Assembly (NCBI RefSeq): GCF_003332305.1
Contig: NZ_QOIO01000028.1
Span: forward strand, 18,660 to 82,659
From: Microvirga aerophila
Lineage (GTDB): Bacteria > Pseudomonadota > Alphaproteobacteria > Rhizobiales > Beijerinckiaceae
Direction of reading: 5' to 3'
Length of the DNA: 64,000 nucleotides
Shown here piece by piece: positions 52,563-61,279 of the stretch. The notes beneath the pieces are model-generated. The model was not told the DNA's origin and did no database searches. It was given only the letters and a program-made list of their open reading frames with translations. The translations under genes and the position numbers were made by a program. How positions within the stretch are numbered: the first letter of the stretch is position 1; the number at the start of each line of letters is the position of its first letter.

Positions 52563-53075
52563 GCAGCCTTCAATGGATTGGCGGTCGAATGGAAACGGAG
52601 CGAACCGCGCCCGTGATCAGAGCCGCCGTTGAGCTACCCTCAGACGCCTCTTGCAGGGCGGCTTTTTCTTTGCCACAGCACGGGTGTACATGACCGTTGA
52701 ACGTCGCCGTGCGCTCGTCGCACTTTAGCAGTCCGCTTCATCGACAACAAATCATTGTGGGGCTCTCCAGATCTGGCGGCGATCCCGAACGGCCTACATC
52801 CGGGCGATGCGATCACGTAGCAGATCGTCGTCCCGAACGTCACAGCGATACTCTTGTCAGTTTTAGAACCGCCTGATGTCGGCACCAATTGCAGAGATGG
52901 TTTCCTACAAGCCAATCATCGACTCTTACAGAATCTCAAACGACGCGACATGGCGGCGTTGGTCGGACGGACCTCTTTCGTCCATCCGTGATACACGCCC
53001 CCTCGGCAGGCCGCAAAGCTTGCATCGCTGTTCAGAATGCGCCACTAGGGTTGCACAAGGCAAAGCGGTTTAGAA
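52563..53075. other. Intergenic region, nothing recognised
   Basis: About 510 bp between the membrane protein and the second GT-like gene, with no defensible gene. The composition becomes AT-richer toward its right end. Confidence 0.4.
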
Positions 53076-54137
53076 ATGAGCAACAGGCGCGCCCTTTGGG
53101 TTGTGAATCATCAGACGCTGATGGCGGCAGAGGTCCCAATTTTGCGATCCCTCGGTTGGGAGGTCTACGTACCTAAGATCATCCCCCACAACAACCCCGA
53201 GTACAGAAGCGGCGGCGTAACATATGAGTACGACGCGGCACTGCAACTTCATCCAGCAGCCCTCGCAATCCTCAACCAGCATGATTTTTATCATCAGGCT
53301 TGGTCTGCCACGGTGACGGAAATCCTAAATAAGAACTTCGATGTCCTAATAGCGGGTTTTTCATACTACACATTGGTATTATCAGAAGCAGCCAAAAAAT
53401 TTAACGGCTTGATATGTGCCAGGGCGTTCGGTCGAGAGTATCCGAGGACGTATGCCGATTTTGATCAGTATGGGATGATGCCAGGGGTTCTAGCTGAGCT
53501 CGACCGATTGGGAAGCAGATTTGTTTTTGCGCAGGGCTATGAAAACTTAGCTGAAATCGAGCCTGAGGCACTGCAGAGGCATGCTCAGACGGTAGGGATC
53601 CCTCTCCCGAAACAAATCTTCCACTACGAAGGCATCTGGAAGGGAGGAGGGGAAAATGCGATTTTCCTATGTCCTTCAATCACTACTTCTGCTTTTTATC
53701 AAGAGATCTACAAGGGCATAAAAGAGAGTTTTTCTTATTTGCCGCATATTATTTTTGGCAAGCAGTCGGGCAACGTCAATGATCCTTGCGTATTGCCTTA
53801 CTTGAGCGACAGTGAGCTTGTTGAACTCTACGAAAACGCGCCTGTTTTTGTCTATCCTCACACTGAACCGAGGCACGTTCACTATTCTCCTTTAGAGGCA
53901 ATGGTTGTCGGAACGCCAGTTTTATACTTAAAGGACGCACTTATCGATCGACTCAGTGGAAATGCCGACGTTCCAGGACGGTGTGATGGGGTGGAGGAAA
54001 TGCAAGAAAAGGCAATGCGTCTCGTTAGAGGCGATAAGCTTTTAGCTGAACGTATCCGATCAAACCAAAGCAGAGTGATTGATCGGTTTTCGATCGATCG
54101 TGCAAAGAAGCAGTGGCTGTCTATACTCACTCGTTAA
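53076..54137 (+). CDS. GT-like protein, homologue of the N-terminal domain at 48001-50169
   Basis: A 353-residue soluble protein. It shares with the large protein at 48001 the start NRRALWVVNHQTLMAAEVPIL, the segment GWEVYVPKIIPHNN, PHIIFGKQSGNVNDP and the motif TEPRHVHYSPLEAMVVGTPVLYL, where a GT-B donor-lobe acidic motif would be expected. Nothing else is fused to it. The DNA is clearly AT-richer than the flanking genes, which suggests separate acquisition. It is followed 37 bp later by the FkbM methyltransferase gene on the same strand. Likely a glycosyltransferase of an uncatalogued family; not proven. Confidence 0.75.
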   Translation: MSNRRALWVVNHQTLMAAEVPILRSLGWEVYVPKIIPHNNPEYRSGGVTYEYDAALQLHPAALAILNQHDFYHQAWSATVTEILNKNFDVLIAGFSYYTLVLSEAAKKFNGLICARAFGREYPRTYADFDQYGMMPGVLAELDRLGSRFVFAQGYENLAEIEPEALQRHAQTVGIPLPKQIFHYEGIWKGGGENAIFLCPSITTSAFYQEIYKGIKESFSYLPHIIFGKQSGNVNDPCVLPYLSDSELVELYENAPVFVYPHTEPRHVHYSPLEAMVVGTPVLYLKDALIDRLSGNADVPGRCDGVEEMQEKAMRLVRGDKLLAERIRSNQSRVIDRFSIDRAKKQWLSILTR

Positions 54138-54174
54138 GACTATATTGCTACATATATGCCCAAGGGGGTGTGCG

Positions 54175-55323
54175 TTGCTCAAGAAAATAGTCAGGAAACT
54201 AGGCAGCCAATTGCGGCGTGCTACGCTCCCTTTAACGGGCTTCTGGCACCTAAGAGCTTTGCTGATGGATCAAAGCGAGCGCACCGAATTGTGTATTGCG
54301 CGTCTGAGCGAGGAATTTACGCACCTAGGCGAAGAATTGCAGTCTCAGGAGGAGCGAATTCACTCCTTAATTGCGGCTCAGGAAACTGCGGTAGCAGCGA
54401 GTATTGAAAGGATCGTCACTCAAGAAATCAATCGGTTGGATAGCTATATTTCCTATCACCGTGCGATGGTGCAACAGGAACTCACTGCGATGGTGCAACA
54501 GGAACTCACTTCGAAAACACCATTGTACGTTGGCAAAGGCTTGGATGCATTGATCCGCCTCTCAAGTGGTGCGTTCCTAACTATTCCAACTGAAGAAACT
54601 GGTCTGCTCTCGTACGTCGCTGCACACGGCGTGGATGCGATTGAACCGGGAGTTAGCCGATTGATATCGTCGCGTCTCCAGCCGGGTGGGATCGCGATCG
54701 ACTGTGGTGGCAACATTGGCATTCACACGATCAATATGGCCACTGCTGTAGGATCGGGTGGAAGGGTTATTTGTTTCGAACCGCTTCCGCATCTCGCGAA
54801 AGCCATCAGACAGAGTCTATTGATCAATGGCTTTTCTAGCTTCGTTCATGTCGAAGAGGCGGCCATCTCGGATACAGTGGGTTCCGCCACAATTAATGCT
54901 GCAGCTCATAGTCCTCTGAGTTCGCTGTTTGACCTTGCCGCAGGTGTCGCGGCGGAAGCTCGACCGGTATCGATTACTACTCTCGACGAATTCATTCCTG
55001 TAGGTGAGCGCATTGATTTGATCAAGCTCGATATTGAGGGAGCTGAACCCCTGGCATGGCGGGGGATGCGGCGAATTGTAAACGATAGTCCCAACCTTGA
55101 GATTGTTATGGAGTGGTCATCGTCGCACTTCAGTAGGTCGAGGGAGAAGGCGTCGGACTTTATGGATGACATTCGTGCTGCGGGGTTCAACGCTTTCGTT
55201 ATCAAGGATTGGCCGATAGGCGTCCTACTGCCTGCCTTAGAGGAACAAATCAGCAGTCTAGACGGTGCTAATCTTTTCTTTACGCGTAGGACGGTGGACG
55301 AAGTTCTTACCGTCACGCCTTAA
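54175..55323 (+). CDS. FkbM-family methyltransferase with N-terminal coiled coil
   Basis: A 382-residue protein. Residues about 35-115 form a coiled-coil stalk (LSEEFTHLGEELQSQEERIHSL) that includes an exact tandem duplication of eight residues (AMVQQELT twice). Residues 150-380 are a FkbM SAM-dependent methyltransferase: AIDCGGNIGIHTINMA (SAM motif I), VICFEPLPHLAKAI, and DLIKLDIEGAEPLAWRGM. Such enzymes O-methylate sugars in polysaccharides. The start is a TTG at 54175 with an AAGGGGG ribosome site; earlier in-frame codons lie inside the upstream gene. Composition is AT-rich like the previous gene. Confidence 0.85.
   Translation: MLKKIVRKLGSQLRRATLPLTGFWHLRALLMDQSERTELCIARLSEEFTHLGEELQSQEERIHSLIAAQETAVAASIERIVTQEINRLDSYISYHRAMVQQELTAMVQQELTSKTPLYVGKGLDALIRLSSGAFLTIPTEETGLLSYVAAHGVDAIEPGVSRLISSRLQPGGIAIDCGGNIGIHTINMATAVGSGGRVICFEPLPHLAKAIRQSLLINGFSSFVHVEEAAISDTVGSATINAAAHSPLSSLFDLAAGVAAEARPVSITTLDEFIPVGERIDLIKLDIEGAEPLAWRGMRRIVNDSPNLEIVMEWSSSHFSRSREKASDFMDDIRAAGFNAFVIKDWPIGVLLPALEEQISSLDGANLFFTRRTVDEVLTVTP
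54463..54510. repeat. Exact 24-bp tandem duplication inside the FkbM gene
   Basis: The 24-bp unit at 54463-54486 recurs without change at 54487-54510, encoding AMVQQELT twice in the coiled-coil stalk. It keeps the frame and the heptad-like pattern; probably a recent slippage product. Confidence 0.9.
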
Positions 55324-55365
55324 ACAACGATACGAATCTAATCCAAAGTCGGGCTTCCGGCCAGA

Positions 55366-56169
55366 TTAAGTACGAGCAAATACGACGTTTATGTACTCAC
55401 CTTCTTGAACGCGATCTATGACTCTGAAACCGGTTCGTTCTGCGAGAACGTCAGGTGACTTCCCTAGAAGAAATAGAGTGTGAAACCGTGTGAATGAGTA
55501 ACGATACTCGTAACATGGTGACGAGTGAGCCATACCTCCTCCATCCTTGAGCAATGAGTGGAAATCTTTGAATTGTGCAATCGGGTCGCGGAAATGCTCA
55601 ATGACGTTGTTCGAGAAGATCCCGTCAAACCGAGCCGATACTGCATTCCTTTGATTAACTACGAAAGCGCTGGCCACATCAGCACTAGGCTCATAGCCCC
55701 ACACATCCCAACCTCCCTCCCTGAGTTTGGAGATGGTTGGGCTCCACGCGCCGCCACAGCCCCAATCCAGGTAAACACCTTGCCGCTGTGGGCGAAGAGA
55801 ATGAAATGTTCTGATCTCATTAATGCTTGAGTCGCTTTCGGAGTATCGAGAGTAGAGGAGCCGGTAATCGAGATCGACAAAGCTCTCATCGAGGTCAAGG
55901 TACTTCTGGGCTCCGAAAACGCAGTCGCACCGAGGGCACTGGTACCGCTCCAACTCTCCCCCGCCGAACTCGCACTGATCTGTCAGAACCTGGAAGCCGC
56001 TGCGCTTGTCCGTGTACTCGCAGATGATGCATCGCAGATCTCGCGTCTGGAGGTTTGTATGGTAAGCGCGATCAAGGGCCTGCCAGAAGGCTTTAACCGA
56101 ATAGGTCTCGGCGAGCAGAAGTTGCTTCTCTATCCGCTCTACGCGGGAGGCAAGGTCATCCATCATCAT
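55366..56169 (-). CDS. Class I SAM methyltransferase with zinc-ribbon-like insert
   Basis: A 267-residue protein. After a short helical leader (ASRVERIEKQLLLAE), residues 45-85 hold two Cys pairs (CIIC and CPRC), a likely zinc ribbon. Then comes a methyltransferase domain with motif I as YLDWGCGGAW, followed by DVWGYEPSAD and FDGIFSNNVIEHFRDP. This arrangement is like the C-methyltransferase/Methyltransf_23 proteins found in surface sugar loci, though the substrate is unknown. It converges with the FkbM gene. Confidence 0.83.
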   Translation of the reverse strand: MMMDDLASRVERIEKQLLLAETYSVKAFWQALDRAYHTNLQTRDLRCIICEYTDKRSGFQVLTDQCEFGGGELERYQCPRCDCVFGAQKYLDLDESFVDLDYRLLYSRYSESDSSINEIRTFHSLRPQRQGVYLDWGCGGAWSPTISKLREGGWDVWGYEPSADVASAFVVNQRNAVSARFDGIFSNNVIEHFRDPIAQFKDFHSLLKDGGGMAHSSPCYEYRYSFTRFHTLFLLGKSPDVLAERTGFRVIDRVQEGEYINVVFART

Positions 56170-56479
56170 AGTCTCCTGGGTACGCTTCTGGGAATACCAG
56201 CACGGCCCGCCTTTTTCTATCCTACATCATGAGGGCACATTGGGACGGAAACGCCTCGCTTCAAGCGGCTATGCGGTGCCGATCCGGCTCACCCGCTGAT
56301 ATGCGACCGAAGGTCAAAGGGTGCCAGGCATAGCGCTTAAGTTAGAGTCTGGCAGTAACAAGACCTGTGCACAGTTGGCGAGATTGCGGTCTCTCTGGGC
56401 CCTGACAGACACCCTCTATCCGACAGGACCGACCTCCCATTCCGGATCTCACGGTTCCAGTGGGATCGAAGAGGCTAGG

Positions 56480-56800
56480 GAGCAATTATCTTTTCCTCTT
56501 CGGGTAAGACGGCGCAGCAGGATACAGCCTGTGGCGAGACAGAGCAGCATTTCGAGGGCCTCAACCATGCGCTTATGGTCCTCGGCAGGCCGCCGTTTCG
56601 TGATGAGCTAGGTGACTGTCCGCTTGATCACCCATCTGCAGGCGAGAACTTGAATACCGCCCGGTTGGGTCAGCGGTTCCGATCCAACTCGCATCCACAC
56701 TGCGTATCCAGTCCATCAGTGCCGAGTGGTCGATGATCTCCGGCCCAAAGCTTTCTGAAGTCAATCCTTCAAATAGGGATAGGCAGTGTCGGCCCACATC
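56480..56800 (-). pseudogene. Degenerate IS5-type transposase C-terminal remnant
   Basis: On the minus strand RWVIKRTVT, an in-frame stop, then LITKRRPAEDHKRMVEALEM and LLCLATGCILLRRL resemble the end of an IS5-family DDE transposase (usual form RWVVERTFGWL...RRL...LLRR). The catalytic Glu position is changed to Lys (VIKRT for VVERT) and there is a stop, so it is dead. Confidence 0.55.
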
Positions 56801-57232
56801 AGCTCAGCGGCGGAAAACTGATGCCGCAGGCTAGCGAGCAAGAGTTCGGCGCGAGGGATCGTGAATGGCAGTTGGATATATCTTATCTTTCAGTAGAGTA
56901 CCTTACGTGCCGACGAGCAGCCGGACGGTCCCGCCCCCTTTCCAACATCGGTCGGCTAAACGGGGAGCATGTCCGCGTCGGTGATAAGCAATACGGCCTC
57001 AAGTAGCATGATTTTGCAAGGACCTTGCCCTTCTGCGTCGTGGAAGCTACTCCGGGATGCGCCGACTCCGGCTTGGCTCCAGCGACGCCGCGCGGGCGCA
57101 CTACCGTTCGGTTTCCAGCCCGACCTCTCCTACAGCATGGCCGGGCCACCCTTAGCCGCAATGACATTAGTCCTGAATCTCGAATCCTGCCTGATCTCGG
57201 TCTTATTCCGGTGTTCCGACATTCCTGAACTA
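56801..57232. other. Intergenic region left of the IS5-type element
   Basis: About 430 bp, probably further IS debris, with no gene that I can support. Confidence 0.4.
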
Positions 57233-57767
57233 AGGTCTGTGGGGATTCACATGAGCTTGGGATTATGCTTCAAGCTCTTGATGGATCGCTATGTATTGAC
57301 GGATCCCAGTGGGCGAAGATGGAGCCGCATTGTCTGGGTAAGCCAACCGACCCCGGACGCAGCGGCAGCGACAATCGCCGCTTCATCGAGGCCGTGCTGT
57401 GGATCGTGCGAACCGGCTCACCATGGCGCGATCTGCCCGCGCATTTCGGGAACGGGAGCACGGCGTTTCGCCGCTTCAGCGACTGGCGCAAGGCGGATGT
57501 CTTCGTGAAGCTCTTCCAAGCCTGCTCGGACGAACCCGACATGGGCTTCGAACTCCTGCCGGGCCATCGCTTCGACACGGTCGGCGTCGAGCCGCTGATC
57601 GACGGTATCGATTTCGGTGGTCTGATCGCCGACAAGGCCTTCGACAGCGATACCATCATGGCTGATCTCAACGCGCGCGGTGCCAAGATCGTCATCTCTC
57701 AGCACCCAAGACGCGCAAGACCACTGCCACTCGATCGCGAACTCTACAAATGGCGGCATCTCATCGA

Positions 57768-59642
57768 GATGGTCTGATCACAAATGACAAATTCTGCCTG
57801 AGCCGCTTCGGACAGCTTAAGCTGAACTGGTGGCGACTGCCGTTACGCTTGCGCCGGCAGGAGCCAGGGAGTTGCCCTGTGCCGCAGAGCATATCTGCAG
57901 CAGGAGGCAACGATGCGGGACTGGCGGGTGCGTCGAGTGTTGCAGCCTCACCCGGATGGGCAGCGGCACTGGGACCGGACTTATCAGCAGCTGATGGCCT
58001 GGACCCACATCGGACCAAGATGCGCCGCGCTCCCGGCCGACCCCGCGCCTCCCGCACAGGAGGGGAACGATGAGGATCGGGATCTATGCACGGGTGTCCA
58101 CTCAGCGCCAAGCCCAGGCGGACGGCCTCGCCCAGCAATTGGAGCGCCTGCAGGCGCATGCGCATCAGCAAGGATGGACCGTCGCGCCCGAGAACGTCTT
58201 CCGCGATGACGGCTACAGCGGTGCCACGCTCAAGCGACCAGGACTGGAGCGGCTGCGCGATCGCGTGGCCCTGCGGGACCTGGATGGTATCCTGATCACC
58301 GCTCCCGACCGGCTCGCCCGCAACTATGTGCATCAGGTGCTGCTGCTGCTGGAGGAGATCACGGCCACTGGATGCCAGGTCCGCTTCCTCGACCGGCCGA
58401 TGAGCCAGGATCCCCACGACCAGCTTCTGCTGCAAATCCGTGGGGCCGTGGCCGAATACGAGCGCAGCCTGATTGCCGAGCGGATGCGGCGCGGCCGGCT
58501 GCGCAAGCTGCAGGCCGGCGTTCTGTTGCCATGGGTTCGGGTGCCGTACGGCTATCGCGTCGATCCGGATCGCCCCCGCGACCCAGCCGGCGTGCGTCAG
58601 GACGAAGCTGAGGCCGCTGTGGTGGCCGAGATGTTCGCCTGGTATGCTGACGAGGGCCGCAGCTTGTATGGCTTGGCCAAGAAGCTGCATCAGGACGCCG
58701 TGAGGCCACCGCGCAGCCGGACACGCTGGAGTGCGTCTGGCTTGCGGGTGATCCTGACCAATCCCGTTTACACGGGCGAGGTATATGCTGGGCGGATTCA
58801 GGAGGCCTGCCGGACCGGGAGCACGGCAACGCCCCGACGTATCCGACCGCGGGAGGACTGGATGGCCGTAGCGTCAATCCCGGCCATTGTCACCCAGGAG
58901 CAGTTCGATCGCGTGCAGGCCAAACTCGCCCAGAACCGCCAGTTCGCGCGCCGCAACAACACGGCTCAGAGTTATCTGTTGCGAGGCTTGGTCAGCTGCG
59001 GCGTGTGCGGGTTGGCGTGCTTCGGCCGCTGCTTGCAATCGCAGTATCGTTATTATTGCTGTCGCGGCAAGCTGTCGGACCTCCACTCCAACCGGGAGAC
59101 AAAGTGCCGCTCGCGCTTTATTCCGGCCGAGCCGATTGAGAGCTTGGTCTGGGAGGATCTATGCCGTTTGCTAACCCATCCTGAGGCCATCGGCGATGCC
59201 CTGGAGCGGGCGCATGGCGGGCATTGGCTGCCTCAGGATCTGCAAGCCCGGCGCGATGCCTTGAAGCGTGGGCAAGTCCGCGTGGAGCAGCAAATCGAGC
59301 GACTGACCGAGGCCTACTTGAGTGAGGTTGTGGGCCTGGAGGAATATCGCCGTCGCCGTCACGACTTGGAGCAGACGGCGCACAGCCTTGGGGCCCAGCG
59401 GCAGCAGTTGGAGGCGCAGGTCGACCGTCAGGGCGAAATCGCACGCGTGAGCCTGAGCATCGACGAGTTCTGCCGCCGGGTGCAGGAAGGGCTTGAGCAG
59501 GCGACATGGGAGCAGAAACGGCAGCTCATCGAGTGGCTGGTGGTGCGGGTAGTCGTCACGGATGGCGATGTCGAGATCCGCTATGCCATTCCAACCAGCC
59601 CAAATGGCGAAGCCACTCGCTTTTGTCATTTGCATTCAGACT
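57768..59642 (+). mobile_element. Serine-recombinase element with terminal inverted repeats
   Basis: About 1.87 kb inserted into the IS5-type transposase. The ends GTCTGATCACAAATGACAAA (57772-57791) and, inverted, GTCTGAATGCAAATGACAAA (59641-59622) match at 17 of 20 positions. ATCGA occurs on both flanks (57763-57767 and 59643-59647), either as target duplication or recombination core. Its only clear gene is a large serine recombinase. Confidence 0.7.
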
Positions 59643-59698
59643 ATCGAAAACTTCTTCTGTCGGCTCAAGGAGTTCAAGCGCATTGCCATGAGAGCTGA
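58070..59698 (+). CDS. Large serine recombinase
   Basis: A 542-residue site-specific recombinase. The N-terminal resolvase domain has RIGIYARVSTQRQAQADGLAQQ (catalytic Ser of ARVST), DGYSGATLKRPGLERL and ITAPDRLARN; next is the recombinase domain (PYGYRVDPD, IPAIVTQEQFDRVQ); then a zinc ribbon (CGVCGLACFGRC ... YYCCRGK ... CRSRF) and a long coiled coil (LKRGQVRVEQQIERLTEAYL). The start has an AGGAGGGGAACG ribosome site. The family's usual ending RFCHLHSDY falls on the right inverted repeat, and the last 20 residues are read from the flanking IS. It is probably the enzyme that moved this element. Confidence 0.9.
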   Translation: MRIGIYARVSTQRQAQADGLAQQLERLQAHAHQQGWTVAPENVFRDDGYSGATLKRPGLERLRDRVALRDLDGILITAPDRLARNYVHQVLLLLEEITATGCQVRFLDRPMSQDPHDQLLLQIRGAVAEYERSLIAERMRRGRLRKLQAGVLLPWVRVPYGYRVDPDRPRDPAGVRQDEAEAAVVAEMFAWYADEGRSLYGLAKKLHQDAVRPPRSRTRWSASGLRVILTNPVYTGEVYAGRIQEACRTGSTATPRRIRPREDWMAVASIPAIVTQEQFDRVQAKLAQNRQFARRNNTAQSYLLRGLVSCGVCGLACFGRCLQSQYRYYCCRGKLSDLHSNRETKCRSRFIPAEPIESLVWEDLCRLLTHPEAIGDALERAHGGHWLPQDLQARRDALKRGQVRVEQQIERLTEAYLSEVVGLEEYRRRRHDLEQTAHSLGAQRQQLEAQVDRQGEIARVSLSIDEFCRRVQEGLEQATWEQKRQLIEWLVVRVVVTDGDVEIRYAIPTSPNGEATRFCHLHSDYRKLLLSAQGVQAHCHES

Positions 59699-59845
59699 CA
59701 AAACCGACCAAAGCTTCTCCGCAATGATCTATCTCGCAGCCGCCGTCATCAATTCACGATGAATCCCCACAAGCCTTAGTCTATAACTTGTCTCCCATTA
59801 AGTGCTGCACTAAGGGAGCACTTTGTTGTCTTCAAAGGTCGATGC

Positions 59846-60487
59846 ATGTCTGGAACGCCACTGGTCCTGTACGGCGCGGGGAGTCAAGCCTACGTATTAG
59901 ACGAGATAGTTACCTCCTCTGGCTTCCAAGTCGAGGCCATTTTGAACGATACCGAAGTACCCGCTGGCTTCGCGCTTGGAGTCAAGGTCATTGAAGGACG
60001 CGCGGCAATCGATGAATGGTTAAAGAACGCGTCGGTCGGGTTGCACTACGCAATTTCCATTGGCGCACATCATGGAGAAGCGCGTTCCGAACGCCACAGA
60101 TTGCTACGTAGGTCTGGCTTGCAGCCTGCAACTCTTGTGCACCGGACAGCCTGGATCAGTAAAGGTGCGCAAATCGGAGAGGCCTGTCAGATTCTAGCCT
60201 TTGCCTTCGTGGGAACTAGAGCACGCTTAGGTGATGCAGTTATCCTAAACACGAGGGCTTCAATCGATCACGAGTGCATTCTCGGCCATGGCGTACATGT
60301 CGGACCAAGCGCAACAGTTGCGGGCCGTGTTGGAATCGGTGATCACACGTTCATTGGTACAGGCGCAAGCGTTTGTCCTGATGTTACTATCTCAGCGAAT
60401 TGCATCATCGGAGCAGGCACGGTCGTTACGCGTAGTATCCACGAACCCGGGACATATGTCGGATCCCCAGCACGGCGGATTGGTTAA
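59846..60487 (+). CDS. Second NeuD-like LbH acyltransferase
   Basis: A 213-residue sugar acyltransferase: N-terminal nucleotide-sugar lobe TPLVLYGAGSQAYVLDEIVTS, then hexapeptide repeats with the catalytic His in TRASIDHECILGHGVHVGPSAT and the terminal IGAGTVVTRSIHEPGTYVGSPA. It resembles the protein at 47054 in layout but is clearly diverged (about 210 residues each). It is less GC-rich than its surroundings. It may act on another amino sugar or be a redundant copy. The next frame follows directly. Confidence 0.83.
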   Translation: MSGTPLVLYGAGSQAYVLDEIVTSSGFQVEAILNDTEVPAGFALGVKVIEGRAAIDEWLKNASVGLHYAISIGAHHGEARSERHRLLRRSGLQPATLVHRTAWISKGAQIGEACQILAFAFVGTRARLGDAVILNTRASIDHECILGHGVHVGPSATVAGRVGIGDHTFIGTGASVCPDVTISANCIIGAGTVVTRSIHEPGTYVGSPARRIG

Positions 60488-60490
60488 GGC

Positions 60491-60799
60491 GTGAAGAGGA
60501 GTAGGCTGCGATCGGGTGATCCGAGCGTAATCATAGTGCTGCATCAGTCACCTCACCATCCGGCAGGCTTTATCGCGTTCCTGAGAACAAGGCCCACGCT
60601 GACCGGAACGATCCGGCACATGGTCATTGCGGACAACCTTGCGCACTTGATCTCCGAGTGGCGCCTAGAGGGGGCCGGTTCCGATGGCGAGGCCTTCGTG
60701 GAAACCGGATTGGCGACGGACGTGATGTGCCGTCGGCCCGATGGCACATGGCTTTATGTAATTGATCTTCCTGATGGGATCCAAACAGCCGGACCATAG
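60491..60799 (+). pseudogene. SnoaL-like/NTF2-fold protein, truncated
   Basis: The later part, RHMVIADNLAHLISEWRLEG then TGLATDVMCRRPDGTWLYVID, matches the second half of small SnoaL/YybH-like proteins (NTF2 fold, about 130-150 residues). The first half of that fold is missing; the opening codons (KRSRLRSGDPSVIIVL) do not continue the domain. With a GTG start 4 nt after the acyltransferase stop, it is most likely a fragment stranded by rearrangement. As a 102-residue frame it might still be expressed. Confidence 0.5.
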
Positions 60800-61027
60800 T
60801 AGCCAGTTCCAGACTGCGCGTTTTGCGAATTACGCGGATCTCTTGCCCGGAAGCCAGGGTTGTAATTCCGCGCGAGGAAAGTGGATCTCCGGCTAACAGA
60901 TTGATGGGAATTTGGCAGAGTTCTGCTAGTCGCTGGAAAGCCCCGAAGGCTCTCTGGGGCTTTTCATGACAGAACGACACTCACTTGACGGCTAACTCCG
61001 GTCGCTCCGGAACGGGGCTGGCGATAA

Positions 61028-61279
61028 TCACCCCGTATAATAGTAGGTAGCCCCGTTATCGTATACCACTTCCCAATAGGCAACGCCGGTATATGGATTG
61101 TTGTTGTACGTTGACAGATACCAGTTTTGCTCGTTGTACTGATCTAAGTCGGTGACAGAATTCCATCCATTATCCCATTCCACTTGCCACCAATCATCAT
61201 TGCCATTGGCGTCGATGTTAACCCAAATGTTAGCCCATGGTTGAATGTTCGCCGTGTCCGAATAAGGTTGGATAGCCAT
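61028..61279 (-). CDS. Aromatic- and Asn-rich small acidic protein without basic residues
   Basis: An 83-residue protein of no family I know. It has 8 Trp, 10 Tyr, 13 Asn and 8 Asp, and no Lys, Arg, His, Cys or Phe at all. Motifs such as DDWWQVEWDNGW and VVYDNGATYYYTG suggest repeated short beta strands, as in small lectin or adhesin folds. No signal peptide. The ATG at 61279 has a GAGGAGTG ribosome site, which supports a real gene. The DNA is AT-richer than the genome average. Function unknown; see findings. Confidence 0.7.
   Translation of the reverse strand: MAIQPYSDTANIQPWANIWVNIDANGNDDWWQVEWDNGWNSVTDLDQYNEQNWYLSTYNNNPYTGVAYWEVVYDNGATYYYTG

Larger units (their letters stand above)
57281..59762 (+). 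pseudogene. IS5-type transposase, frameshifted, internally deleted and split
   Basis: The start MDRYVLTD is at 57281, but SQWAKMEPHCLGKPTDPGRS continues in another frame from about 57305 (frameshift). After ACSDEPDM the family's middle segment with the first catalytic Asp is missing, and the frame resumes at LLPGHRFDTVGVEPLIDGID. After ISQHPRRARPLP and YKWRHLIE it is cut at about 57767. The end, ENFFCRLKEFKRIAMRADK to VINSR, is found at 59647-59762. It is non-functional for at least three reasons. Confidence 0.85.
57233..59776 (+). mobile_element. IS5-type (IS427-like) element interrupted by a serine-recombinase element
   Basis: Left end AGGTCTGTGGGGATTCA (57233-57249) and right end, read inward, AGGCTTGTGGGGATTCA (59776-59760) are imperfect terminal inverted repeats. 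Both sides are flanked by TA, the expected small target duplication of this IS group. The transposase inside is split into an N-terminal part and a C-terminal part by 1.87 kb of foreign DNA. Confidence 0.82.

Noticed and set aside
57913..58209. Small 98-codon frame before the serine recombinase
   Set aside because: It overlaps the recombinase by 140 bp and lacks a clear ribosome site. Its first 40 codons (RVLQPHPDGQRHWDRTYQQL) look protein-like, so a degraded accessory gene is possible but unproven.
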